Notes under the pieces: model-generated
Databases searched by the model: none
What the model was told of the DNA's origin: nothing
The model's input: only the letters and a program-made list of their open reading frames with translations
Shown here: one piece after another, positions 20,863 through 32,950 of the stretch
Layout of the letters: each line of letters begins with the position of its first letter
How positions within the stretch are numbered: the stretch's first letter is position 1
Source of the DNA: Batillaria attramentaria
Taxonomy: Eukaryota > Mollusca > Gastropoda > Batillariidae
Assembly (NCBI GenBank): GCA_018292915.2
Contig: JACVVK020000190.1
Coordinates: 499,001-563,000 of the forward strand
Length of the DNA stretch: 64,000 nucleotides
Direction: 5' to 3'
Position numbers and translations under genes: made by a program

Positions 20863-23459
20863 CTGTTTCCTTGTTGAATGTATCGTACAAAATCACCTCT
20901 GCATGTATTGCCAAAAGATTGCAGTCTGTACTACCTAATATTATCAATGAGTGTCAGAAGGGTTTCTTAAAAGGCCGATATATTGGAGAGTGTATCAGAA
21001 CATTGTATGATGTTATGATGTATACAGAAAAGGAGCAGATTCCAGGATTGATTATTACAGTAGACTTTCAGAAAGCGTTCGACAGTGTTTCATGGCATTT
21101 TATTGAAAAAGGTTTGCATTTCTTTCAGTTTACCCCGACAATGGTCCGCTGGTTCAGGACATTATACAAAAATGCAAAATCTTGTGTATATCTCAATGGA
21201 CAATATTCTAGCTGGTTTGCCCTACACAGAGGCTGTAGACAGGGGGACCCCATCTCGGCATATTTATACCTTATAGCAGCCGAAATATTATCACTGATGC
21301 TAAGAAAGAACAATGATATTAAGGGTATTAAAGTACGTAATAATGAGGTCCTACTGAATCTGTTCGCAGATGACACAACTATATTTTTAGATGGTAAAGA
21401 AAAATCATTTTGTGCAACAATACACACCCTCGACAGATTTGCTGAAATGTCAGGCCTAGTAATTAACAATGAGAAAACGAACATTATATGGATAGGAAAT
21501 AGGCGTAAATGTGGGGTCCGATTTTTGAGGGATCGCAACTTTCAGTGGGATCCGGGTATTTTCAAAGCTCTAGGCATAGTATTTTCCGTTAATATGGACC
21601 AGATCAGTAAGTTAAACTTTGAAGGAAAACTGCAGGAAGTATAAAAGATTCTTGGAAGATGGAAGAAAAGACACCTTACACCCTTTGGCAAAATAACTGT
21701 TATCAAAACCCTTGTCTTGTCAAAATTAACATATTTATTTATCAATATACCTGACCCATCTGATGCGTTTTTAAAACAATTGGAAACTGAAATTTTTCAA
21801 TTCCTCTGGGACGGAAAGCGTAGCAAAATTAAGAAATCTGTAGTTTGTAAGTCTTATGATGAAGGGGGTCTTCAGATGTGTGATATTAACTCTTACTTAG
21901 CTTCAATGAAGATAAGTTGGTTACGAAGACTTAACAAAGACTCATATTTGGGCAGGTTATTGTACAGTCTTTATCCCCCCTTGTCTAGCATTAGACAGTT
22001 GGGTGGAGAATATGCTAATGTTTTGATGCAGAGAATCCATAATCCATTTTGGAGGGACGTCTTTAGACACTATAAAAAAACTTACCTGGAAAAAAGTTCC
22101 TAAGACAGATGTTGAATTTTCATGTGAATGTGTTCATTATAATGTAAATATTGTACGAGACAAGACAGTTGTGTTTGTAAGAGAATGGATCGATGCTGGT
22201 ATTGTCCAGGTTCATGACTTGTTAAATGAAACTGGTAGCTTTCTGTCTTATGAGGATTTTAAGGGATGCTACCCATCGCTGACTGGATCTAATTTTCTCA
22301 TGTATGCAGGTATTGTTCAAGCAATAAGGCGTTACCAGTCCAAACTTTGTTTTGAATTGACAGACTTAAACAGGGCAAGTAGCAGTGCAACATGGATATG
22401 TATTGATAAAGGTAATAAGGTGGTACAAAAGATATTGAAAGAATCACATGTCATTCCAACAGCAGTTCATAAATGGAATACAAAGTATCCTGGACTAGAA
22501 TGGAAGAGTATATTTTCAAAATGTTACTCGTGTACCAAAGACACACAGTTACGCTGGTTCCAGACAAGATTGTTACATCGTATATTGCCAACTGAACGCT
22601 ACCTTCATATGTGTAAAATATCAGACTCTTCATTGTGTAACTTTTGCAGACAGGACGACCAAACAATAGAACACCTATTTTGGCATTGTACAGAGGTAAC
22701 AAGATTCTGGGATCTTTTTTTTTATCATGGATACACGATCTGTGTCCACATGCATCTAGGCTTTGCCTGAAAGAAGATTTGGTACTTTTTGGTGTTTCAC
22801 AAGATATAGTTACAGATCCTGTTATGGACTTGGTTATACTCCTAGCTAAATTCTTTATCTATAAATGCAAATTACAAAACACGATACCATGTCTTAACAT
22901 TTTTACTTATATACTAAAATCAAGATACAGTGTAGAGAAAAAAGCAGCTGTATACATGTCAAGGCTGTCTGATTTCAGTAGTAAGTGGTTACCCTATCAA
23001 GCTCTCATTACATAATCATATCAGTACAATCTAAAACTGTGTCACAACATCTGTAGTGTAACGGATAGTAATTCTGTATGTTTCTAGCATGCTTATCCTT
23101 TGGCCTCAATATGTGTGTATATATGTTTGTGTGTATACTGTATACTTGTATTTTATGTATGTATTGTATGGTGTAACTCTGTGGGGTTTTTTGTTGTTGT
23201 TGTTTTTTGTGGGTTTTTTTCCTTTTTTTTTACTATTATTATTATTATTGCTATTATTATATACATTTATAGAACTATGTGTGTACCAAATACTAGCTTA
23301 TCCCTTTATCTTATTACATTTCTTATGGTTCTGTTTTACTTTAAACGTCGGTGTATATGTGAATTTATGTACGTTATCAAAAAAGCAAAAATATGAGTAA
23401 TTAAAAAAAAAAAAAAAGATTATTAACCTCACTGTCTTGCTGCACATGCCTGGGTATTG

Positions 23460-23725
23460 GCTGATAGACAGCCCCCCCACCCCCCCACCCCTCAACCCCC
23501 CCCCCCCAAAAAAAAAAAAAAAAAAAAAAAATCGTCATCGCCGTTTTCATCATGCTCCCCCTTTCGAGGCATGGTAATTGCAGTGATCACTTTTTCCGTC
23601 CGTTCAGTCGTTTCACTTTCTAATGGAAGGGGATAAGTTGCTCCTGTTAGACTGCGAAATGACAGAGCTGACAGCACGGACATTCGACTGAAAGATACGT
23701 GATACTGAAGTGACCGATGTGCACG

Positions 23726-23792
<67 letters not shown>

Positions 23793-23810
23793 ACACACAC
23801 ACACACACAA
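23460..23810. repeat. C/A homopolymers and (CA)n in intron 1
   Basis: Poly(C)-poly(A) at 23469-23530 and (CA)n at about 23728-23810 flank unique intron sequence that matches copy B at 38400-38668. In B the (CA)n is much shorter. Confidence 0.85.
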
Positions 23811-23970
23811 CAGAGGCACGCGCGCGCGCTTCACCGGCGAGGTTTTGAAGCGTGATCGATGTAAACCTAAGTTGGCAGCATCTTCATTGTGTACTCACTG
23901 GGACAAATTGTAGATAAACAAAAGGTTGCTACATATAGAAACAAATCAAGAGAACACGAAGAAAAGGAAA

Positions 23971-24979
23971 GACTAGAGAGGCAAAAGCCTCTATGGCTCC
24001 CTTGTGACAAGGGTCAAGGTCATTCACAAGTGTATGTTTGTAAAGCTCTTATCACTATCATCACTTCAAGTAAAGTGTCTCTGGTGTTCCAAGTTCCTGG
24101 CAATATTACAATTTTCCCCCCAAACAGTTTGCATGGCCTTGACCTTGGGTCAAGGTCATTAAAATGAGATCTCATCAATGTCTATTATTATGCCAAGTTT
24201 GACTGACGCCTCTAGTATTTGTAGTTCCTCCGAAAACGGTAATGTTAAAATTCACAACAGACAGCGTTAATGACCTTGACCTTCAGTCAAGGTCATTCAA
24301 AAAGGTAGGTCTCATTGCAGTCTATCATCATGCCCTATTTGGTGCCTCAACTATTTGTTGTTTCAGAGAAAATGCCAAGGTTAAAGCTTCCCTAAAACAG
24401 CTTGCATGGCCTTGACCTTGACTAAAAGTCACTGAACACAGGTATGTCAGTGAAGGTGTTGCCAATGTCTATCATCATGCAAAGTTTGATACTTCTGGTT
24501 CTTCTAGATTCCGAAAAAAATGCAAATGTAAAAATTTCCAAACAGACTGCTTTAATGACCTTGACCTTGGGTCAAGGTCATTTAAAATGGTATGTGTGCA
24601 TAGGTCTTATCACTGTCTATCAGCACACCATTTTTGGCGCCTCTGCTGTTTGTTATTTCTGAGAAATGCCAATGTTAAGGTTTCACAAAAATAGCTTGTA
24701 TGGCCTTGACCTTGACACAAGGCCATGGCATACATGTATATCTGTAAAGTTCTGATCAATGTCTATCATCATGCAAAGTTTCAAACCTCTGGTCTTTGTA
24801 GATTCCGTGAAAATGCCAATGTTAAATTTTCAAACAGACAGCGTTAGTGATCTTGACCTTGAGTCAAGGTCATTCAAAATGATATGTTTTGAAAGGTCTT
24901 ATGGTTGTCTATCAGCATACCAAGTTTGGTGTCTCTGCTGTTTGTAGTTTCTGAGAAAACGACAACGTTAAAGTTTTCT

Positions 24980-25025
<46 letters not shown>

Positions 25026-25073
25026 GACGGAGGGCTATTACATAGACTCCCATTGTTACACAAGGGAGCCAAA
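23971..25073. mobile_element. Element with seven TGACCTTGA/TCAAGGTCA units
   Basis: A ~1.1-kb block absent from copy B, where GAAAAGGAAAC joins AAAACAAAAAGCAC directly. Its ends carry GGCTCCCTTGTG (23995) and its complement (to 25070). Inside are about seven head-to-tail monomers of ~140-150 bp, each with TGACCTTGACC facing GGTCAAGGTCA or a variant (near 24010, 24150, 24283, 24417, 24568, 24713 and 24863). Then come (CA)n at 24983-25021 and GACGACGGAGGGCTATTACA. It has no ORF. It looks like a non-autonomous repeat family, possibly DNA-transposon-borne. Confidence 0.75.
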
Positions 25074-25734
25074 AACAAAAAGCACAGAAAGGAGAGAGCG
25101 ATCTTTCTGAAATTGTTTGCGATAGTGGCTAGCAAAGCCTGATTCAGTTAAAACAAATACAGTCGAACACGGATAACTCGAAATCGCTCGGGGACTGAAA
25201 TTTTGTTCGACATATTCGATTTTCCACTTATCCAAAAACACGGTTAAGCCGAATTTGTAGCAAAGTTACTAGACATTTCGACTTAAGCGTATATTACTCG
25301 GATTTGTCGAAATCGGTCGAAATTTACGTGATATTTCGGCTTAAAAGAATACCTTTTCTTTCCTATTAAAAACTAGCGGGATGGGCCGTCCCCACTCGGA
25401 GGCAACTCCTCAACACGCTTATGTTCTTACCCTGGTCCACCCCCATACCAAGTGGTGGCGATCGAACCACTGTTTTCCGAGATAGCCGTCCCCAACCCCG
25501 AGCGCAGGGCAGAGCGCAACCCCTGGGGCAACACACCGACCCCTTATGTACGTCTCCCGGTGACCCCCCACCCCACCCCCTCGTTTCCGTGTGAGCCTTT
25601 GTGTGTTTGTGTGTATGTTTCTTACCGTTGACCCGCATTCCCAGTGGGGTAATTCGCAACAAAAAACAAACAAACAAAAAAAACCTTGCCATACGCCACG
25701 GCCACAGGAGTCGCCACTCGCTAAGAATTATGAA

Positions 25735-25830
25735 TTCAGCTTAGGTTAGGGTTAGGCTGTACAAACAGGGTTTGGGTCAGGGTAAGGTTCTTGGTTAGGG
25801 TTTGGGTTAGAGTGTGGGTAAGGGTTAGTC
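25735..25830. repeat. Degenerate TTAGGG-like tract
   Basis: Contains TTAGGTTAGGGTTAGG, GGTTAGGGTTTGGGTTAG and GGGTAAGGGTTAG. This is a short decayed interstitial run of the animal telomere motif in the G-rich orientation. Confidence 0.65.
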
Positions 25831-26394
25831 TTAGAGGTCGGAGTAAATCAAATTGATTTCTACCCTGTGGCGAATTGGTATTGTGGCGAGTTGACCTGTA
25901 CGTATTTGACCAGCGAGCATCTTCAGGGCAAAAAGGGTTAAAGTCGGGAGGTTACAGCTTGTCACAAGCATAGCGGCAACCCAAAGCTTAAAATGCCTCC
26001 CACCCCTCACCCCACCCCTCCGAAGAAACATTTTTTTTTTCATGTTTTTCAGAAATGATATCGGATTTTGTTTTCAGGGGATTTTTTTTTTAGGCCACCT
26101 TCGTCATCGCCGTTTTTATGTTGTTTCCATAGTAATGGAAACAACATCATAGGACGGGCTAAATTTTCCACGTTCATAGGCACGCATCTGTGGTACAAAC
26201 GCACGTCACTGCCGATCTCCCGCAGAGACGATTTTGCAAGTGTAACTCTGACAATGACGTAAGAAAACGTGCGTCATCGATGCCGACATGTATGGTGCAC
26301 CGAACGCGCTTCTCCTCCTCAGTGAGTGCCGTCTGTATACATGTATGTGTGTGTGTGTGCGGCTGTGTGTGTGTGTGTGAATTGTGTCCAGGCC

Positions 26395-27540
26395 CGTTTC
26401 TCCGAAAATACTCAACCGAATGGCTTCAAATTTGGGGTATCCGAATATATCAAAATGTTTAGAGCAACCGAGCGTGTGATGATTGCTTAAGTGATTTGGG
26501 AGTTATCGCCCTTTTCAGACAAGTTGGTTGTTTGTCGTTTACAGGCGTAAAATTTATTTAAATCACTCAATTTTTTTGGGAGTAGATAGCATGAATACGG
26601 ATTCTGAACAGGCTGACTAGTAGGAAATAGTCACTGTTATAGTTTTCACGTAAACCGTACCTCAGTTGACATTGCATGTGAACCCAGTTCAAATGCCTGT
26701 ATCTCCGAAAATACTGAACCGATCGATCTCAAATGTTGGTTTTCTCGATAAGTCAAGATTTTTTAATAGAGGGCCCGATCCAGGTAGGATTGCACACATG
26801 ATTTGCGAGTTATCCCCCTTTTAAGAAAAGTTGCCTTTCTGGCGTTTAAAGGCGTAATATTTACCTAAATCACTCCATTTTTTTTGGAAATAGATAGCAT
26901 AAATACGGACTCTAAATAGGGTGAATTTTGGAGGTAGTCTCTATTATACTTTTGACGTAAACCGTACCTCATGAAAGTGCTGGAGAACCCATTTCAGTTC
27001 TCAAAATCGCTCCTTTTTTTCTGCCACAACTCCTTGCCGGCTCTAGTGGTGTTCCTCCCCGGTAATGTGTGGAATCCACGGAGGGCTCGGAAGTTGGGGC
27101 AATTTTTATTATGCATGATGATGGAGATGAGGATGATGGTAAGATGATGCTATGGAGGTCCGTGTGGGTTGGGACTGCCGCATTCCACGCTTCCTGTCAT
27201 AAATATCCCGGCATTAACCAGGCCCGGGAACTACGGCACCTGTGGTGCCGGCCGTGTAATCATCCACATCATAAGACGTGTCATACCAAGGGAAGCACCC
27301 CCAAAGTCGCACCCGTGAAGTGGGTGAAGCTCGGCTGTGTGGCATCAGCCTTCCCATTGGGCCCATAGCACACCCGCTCTGGGTAGGAGCCGACCTAGGT
27401 AGGAAAAATCCCGCTTGAATACGGACTCTAAACTGAGCCAATTTTGGAGGTAGTGGCTGTTATACTTTTGACGTAAGCCGTACCTCATGAAAGTGCTGGA
27501 GAACCCATTTTAGATCTCAAAATCGCTCCTACTATGTATA
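26395..27540. repeat. ~300-bp tandem repeat, interrupted by a SINE
   Basis: Two full units (about 26395-26694 and 26695-27010) share TCTCCGAAAATACT, GGCGTAA.ATTTA, AATACGGA.TCT and ACGTAAACCGTACCTCA. A third partial unit (27414-27540) resumes after the SINE-B fragment. Copy B keeps only the third unit (39377-39510). Confidence 0.75.
27018..27413 (-). repeat. SINE family B fragment, antisense
   Basis: Body of the ~490-bp tRNA-headed family, from the poly(T)/CCAGCTC end to GGAAAAATCCCGCTTG. The tRNA-like head is missing. Confidence 0.85.
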
Positions 27541-27897
27541 GATAATGTGTCTGGGGTGACATAAAAAAATATATAAAATAATTAGAAAAATTCCCTGCAG
27601 CCGTTATCGTCAGTTGACTCGAAACTTTGTACTCAAAGCACATTTCCTCCACAAGCCACACGCCTCACAAACATCGAAGAAGAGACGCACGCGCACTGAC
27701 GTCAAGTAAGAGCGTCATGTTTGATTGACGTGATGCTGGTTTTTCTTCGGGATGTCTCGCCACTTTCTTTCCGAATTCCTCTGTTTGGAGACGTGGTACC
27801 CATCCATCTGTTAGAAAGGACCATGGATTTAATAGGTGCTTTGGCACTTTATTTTCCCAAATGACAGTAATAATTATGTCTTTGTTTGAATTGTCAG

Positions 27898-30800
27898 ATC
27901 AGGGGCACCCCACCACTGACCAAGCGGGAACAAGACGGACGGACAGCAAATATCTGTCGATTGACTATCACCTCCTTCTCTCTGAAGCAGGAACCGGAGT
28001 GAGGCGATTCAACCTCACAAAATGTAGAGTCTATGATAAAAAGATATGGGCGCTTGGCTACATCCCTTTCCTGCACCTAAGAGACAATGGCAGTGCTACT
28101 GTTCTTGAAACTCTTCCCCGGGCGACACTAATTGAACAGGTACTCTATGATGCTGAAACGTTCGAGGCGTTTGATGTTGTTCATCCAGGCTCCAGCAGGG
28201 ACTATGAAGAATGCAAAATTTTCGTGTCAGGTCCTCCTGAGAAGGATGTAGTCATTGTTCTGGAGGACATTTCAGCAAAGCACGATGGTGTTTGTGTCGG
28301 CGAATACATAAAGTTTGAGTTCGGTCTTCACGATTTTTGGTCTTGTAAAAGCAATCCTCGCATCATTCCACGTGAACCCCGTCGCACACAGCTATCTAGC
28401 AAGATCCAGTATTCAATGATCTTTGTGCGAATGAACGACGTGGCATTCCAAGCACCAAGTGAAACGTCCATTTTGTTGCGATTTCGCATGTACCTAACAT
28501 CGGTCGTGGCGAGTCACGCTGCGACGCATGTACCAACGGCTCCTCTTGCAGGCTACATTTCAAACTTTATGTTTGACGGAACAACATTCTATTACCCACA
28601 CGCAGACGTTCGATTTGCTTTTCCAATCTCTTCTGGCATCTTGGTGATAAGCTTTCTCCATCTGGATATCGACTGCATACAGGGATATTTGGCTGTGTAT
28701 GTGCCAACTCCTTGGATCCTGAAGTACGTTTTTGGGGGTGATGCTTCTGGTCCCATTGTTTCTTCTGAAACTTTATACTCCGGGTTCAGTGCTGCTATAT
28801 GGGGTCCTCAGGGTCTGGAGTGGAAAAGATGTGGGGCACAACATGTTCCAGCAAAGGCCTACAACGTGTCAATTGCCATGAAGTTTTACTCCGGCAAAGA
28901 GCTTGTCAGCAACACCGGTTTTAAACTGAGGTACTCAGTCCACAACTTCACTGGTGGCGCCCTACAGCTTGCCTCCGGCTTGTTCAACTGCTCAGTGCTT
29001 CAAGGCGCCAGCTATCTGCAACACTTCAGATGCAACCTGGAGGTGGAGTGTCTTGAAGCTGAAGATGAAGTGGACTGTCCTTACTCTAGCGACGCCTGTG
29101 GGCCGGGCCAGATTGAGGCAGGCGACAAGTGCTACACGTACGAGTACGTCAGAAACTGGACCAGCCCCACCTGGTACGACGCTTATGAGATGTGCAGTCA
29201 CAAGAGGATGAGGCTGGTCAGCCCTGAGACGCCAGAACAGTGGCAAAGATTCCTTAAAATATTGCAGTATGGGAGGAACTCAACTGGACTCTTTATCGGC
29301 CTTCAAACGGCTAATCACTTCCTGGGTCCAATGTACAGACAGGTATGGCAGTGGGCTGATCAGACAATGGCTTACTACCACCACGTTCGTTCCGAAAGCC
29401 AGTTGTCCAAACCGACGTGTGCCTTTATGCCCGCCATTTCCAGAGAAAATCTTCAAACTGTCAGATGCAATGATGTTATGAACGTTCAGTTTCTTGTCTG
29501 TGAGATTGACAAGAAACGCAAAGCTCCAGAGGTCCCTCAACTTTCAAGCGTAAATGTAAAGTTTGCAAAGAACAAAGGAATAGACGTGGTGGAGTGTCCC
29601 AACCATCAAGCCGTGATACAGGAGTTCTTGTCGTGTGAGTATTCTAGCGACTGTGGTGCTGTGAACAACGCCAAACATTGCCGGGCGTCAACAGCAGGAG
29701 GTGTTACTATCACTATGTTTGTCTGCGATACGGGTACACAGAGTGTACACTACACTGTGGTTTGTGACCACCGCGACGACTGTTCTGATGGTTCTGACGA
29801 GAAGTTCTGTGAGCATTCAGCGTGCCCCGAGCAGCAGTGTAGAAGCGGCCAGTGTGTCTTGTCCAGCCAGCTGTGTGACGGCATGTATCATTGTGTGGAC
29901 AAGTCTGACGAACTGTGTCCGCAGCTGATACCGACAGTGGCTCCCTCTGTCCCTCCCCCGGCTGTGGTGATGTTAGATGGACGTGGTGGATACAGTCAGC
30001 AAGCTCTGAACATAGGCGAGCCTTGCCCCGAGACACACTTCACATGTCCACACAGCTATTGCCTGCCGGTGTATCTGCGCTGTAACGGGGTGGACGATTG
30101 TGTGGACCACGCTGACGAGGCTGAGTGCGACATCTACACGTGTCCCGGCTTCTACCGATGTCAGGCCTCCACTGTCTGCTTGCATGCCGACCACCTGTGT
30201 GACGGAGTGTTTCATTGTCCTCAGCAGGACGACGAGTTACTGTGTGGCATGAGGTGCCCTCAAGGATGTGTATGTCAAGGACTGGCGTTTGTCTGCAACC
30301 AGACTTTCCCCGCCCTCATCTATCCCACACTTCGTTATGTGGATGCCAGCAGATCTGGTATGACGCCAGATAACTTTACTGAAAACTTCTATCTGATCAG
30401 CCTCACGTTGTCAGAATGCGATCTCGTGGCTTTGGCCAGTCTGGTGTATCCGAACCTACGGACGCTAGATCTGAGTAGCAACAGACTACAGTGCGTCGAC
30501 GTTAGTTGGCTTGTGAGCTGTCCCAAGCTTCAGGTGATCAACCTCTCTAAAAATCCTCTGATCTCAATCAGAGCCGACGATAAGCTGCATCATACCTTTA
30601 CTTATGTCCACAGTGTTGATATGTCTCACACGTCGGTGGAGACTTATGATGGCGAGATGCTGCGAAACTTCCCCGGTTTGAAGACTCTCAACATATCATA
30701 CGGCGCTCTTCGAGCTATTGCTGACACGGGATTCAAGACCACACCAAGTCTTGAGATCTTGGACATGAGAGGAGACACTGTGAACGATTTTCCTGACGAT

Positions 30801-31919
30801 CTGCTGCAGCATCTGAAGTGGCTGAAAACTGTGTACGCGAGTACTTTCAAACTGTGTTGTTCTGCAGCATTGCCCGAGCTGTTTAACGTGAAGGACTGCC
30901 ACGCACCCAGTAACGAACTGTCCTCTTGTGAAGACTTGCTACAATCTGGTGTTTACCGGGGCTGTTTGTGGGTGATCGGGTTAATAGCCGTTGCTGGCAA
31001 TGCTGCAAGTCTGGTGACGCGACTCTATCTTCAAAGAAAATCGTCCAAAACTGGTTTCACAGTGTTTGTGACCAATCTCAACGTAGCTGACTTACTGATG
31101 GGTGTGTACTTGCTTATCATAGGGATTGCCGATCTCGTGTACCGGGGAAATTACCTGTGGCATGATAAATATTGGAAGAACAGTACTATGTGTCAGATAG
31201 CCGGTTTCTTGTCATTGTTGTCCAACGAAGTGTCGGCTTTCTCCATTTGTTTAATAACGCTCGACCGTTTTCTTGTGTTTCGTTTCGTATTCAGCAGTTT
31301 CCGTTTTCATACGCAGTCGGCTGCCGTTGTTTGTGGATTGGCCTGGTCGGTTGGCGTCATACTGGCTACGACTCCCTTGCTACCGGTGACGTCACACTGG
31401 GAGTTCTACTCCCAGTCTGGCATCTGCATCCCGCTGCCCATCACCAGGAATACGTTTGCAGGACACGCTTATTCTTTCGGGGTTTTGATTGTGTTCAACT
31501 TCACTCTTTTCTTGCTGATAGCCGTTGGTCAGCTGCTGATTTACATGTCAGTCCAGAAGAATTCTATCATGTCCGATCAAAAGAGTGCCAAAGACACGGC
31601 TATCGCCCGTCGTCTGACCACCATCGTGCTGTCCGACTTTCTCTGCTGGTTCCCCATCGGCTTGTTGGGTCTGCTGGCCTCCACGGGGACCCCAATCTCT
31701 GGCGAGGTCAACGTGGCCATAGCTATCTTCGTGTTGCCGCTCAACTCGGCCGTGAACCCGTTTCTTTACACCCTCAACATCGTCCTGGAGAAACGAAGGA
31801 AGGCGTATGAGGCTCGTCTGCTGGAACAGCTGGGTAAGAGACTAGCAGGTGAAAAGCGAACGCGTGATGCTTGGACCACCACGACACAAGCAGCAGACTG
31901 TTTTCAAGAATGTGTTTAA
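27898..31919 (+). CDS. GRL101-like receptor copy A, main exon
   Basis: One exon joined in phase to the signal exon gives about 1386 residues. Order: CUB-like N-terminal region (to ~28950); degenerate LDL-A (28985-29080); C-type lectin domain (29092-29510; GDKCYTYEY, WQWADQTM, FLVCEI); four more LDL-A segments with CDHRDDCSDGSDEKFC, CDGMYHC and CNGVDDC (29588-30246); an LRR N-cap CPQGCVC and leucine-rich repeats (30256-30900); then seven helices (30950-31790). LDRF replaces DRY, and CWFP and NPFLY are present. This matches Lymnaea GRL101 and resembles relaxin-receptor-type LGRs. It is a plasma-membrane receptor with unknown ligand. The frame is open to TAA, and the ATG at 27861 lies before the acceptor, so it is probably not the real start. 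Confidence 0.9.
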
Positions 31920-32950
31920 GGATGAACTGACTGGTCATTTGTAGGCGGCGTTAGGCCCTAACTTACTAACTGACTGACTGGCCATTTGTAGGGCGGTACA
32001 TAAACGTCTACCTATATAAATGAACAGTGTCTGTGTCTGTGTCTCTGTCTGGCCGGCTGTACGCGATAATCCTAGCTGAGACCTCTCACTTCTCGAAAAT
32101 TTGTGGGTGTACTCAGGGGAACCCGGGGTTTGTCTTGGCGGAAGGAAAATGGAAGGTTAAGGACGTTTTCCGCCACATAACGCCAAACTTGGAGACAAGA
32201 AAACACAGAGTTCTCACATCGCGATCAAATTGGTGGCTGTATTCAGGGGATCCCGGAAACATGGCGGAAACGGAAAATCTGAAAACCGGAGTTTAACGTC
32301 CTTTTTTTTTTTTATCACGTATCCCCAAACAGAGTGATCAGAAACAGTTTACGGGTCTCACGTCATGATCAAAATCGGTGGCTGTACTCATCGGGACCCC
32401 GGAAACATTATGGTAGAAAAACATGTCGGATACTCGGAGTTTAACCTGTCCGCCACGTATAGCCAATTAGACTAGAAAACACTTACTGAACTGATCACAT
32501 CATCAGCTCTGACTGCACTCACGGGTACCCAGAAAACATTTTGGTGGAAGAAAAGGTAAAATGTGAGTTTCACGTCCTTTTCCATCAAGTATCGCCAAAC
32601 AGAGAGATCAGAAAGCACTTACTACACATATCACATCATCAGTCCGTGGGGAAGCCGGGTACATCACCTAGTGCATTTATTGATTATAATCATTATAATC
32701 ATCATTTTTACAATAGATACAAGTTGTCGTAATCTTCATGATAAACACCCCACACGTCTGCTTTCACGCCACACAAAGGAAAAGCTGATCGTTTGAGATT
32801 TGCATTCATTTTGCAGAATGAGTGAATGCCCTAAATATTGTATCGTGACGGATCACTGTGGACGGGTCAAACTTTGTACAGATCATTTTACCTGGACCGT
32901 TTCACTGTTTGTTGTTGCTGATTTATGCTTTGTTTGTTTGGTTTTATTCG
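31920..32950. repeat. Receptor 3' flank with ~140-bp degenerate repeats
   Basis: About four imperfect units at 32090-32670 share GGTGGCTGTACTCA..GG..CCCGGAAACAT and TTTAACGTCC/CCACGTAT. Beyond 32770, sequence again resembles copy B near 44410-44530, so the duplication once reached this point. Confidence 0.6.

Larger units (their letters stand above)
19213..23016 (+). pseudogene. Broken LINE ORF2 (RT and C-terminus)
   Basis: Fragments: 19213-19629 (NKSPGPDGFTTEFYKFF ... NWRP), resumed at 20866 (VSLLNVSYKITSACIAKR) after the nested element. Then VDFQKAFDS, HRGCRQGDPISA and LFADDTTIF give an intact-looking RT core. A stop (TAA) interrupts at 21642-21644, and a frame change occurs near 22075-22090 at an A run. 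A later frame holds the zinc-knuckle-like CNFCRQDDQTIEHLFWHC, and the frame changes again near 22715 at a T run. The last part ends at 23016. The copy is dead. Confidence 0.9.
19213..23417 (+). mobile_element. 5'-truncated L1/Tx1-like LINE in intron 1
   Basis: About 4.2 kb, of which 1233 bp is a nested Harbinger element with its TSD. The coding part starts inside ORF2, at the point matching about residue 395 of the 7461 element, and runs through RT and the C-terminus to a 3' UTR and an A15 tail (23403-23417). Copy B has the uninterrupted sequence GTCGGTAAGATTATTAACC, so the insertion point is exact. At most 2 bp could be duplicated. Protein similarity to the 7461 element is moderate, so this is a different subfamily. 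Confidence 0.92.

Noticed and set aside
24000..25030. CRISPR-like array of spaced palindromes
   Set aside because: Eukaryotic context, ~145-bp diverged monomers rather than short identical repeats with unique spacers, and no cas genes.
27861..27897. ATG at 27861 as the receptor start
   Set aside because: It precedes a good acceptor (TTGAATTGTCAG), yields no signal peptide, and the upstream signal exon matches in phase. It is kept only as a possible alternative start in copy B.
31172..31810. 212-residue frame over the receptor helices (and 43356-43994 in copy B)
   Set aside because: It is a shadow in another frame of the seven-helix coding sequence, with no independent motif.
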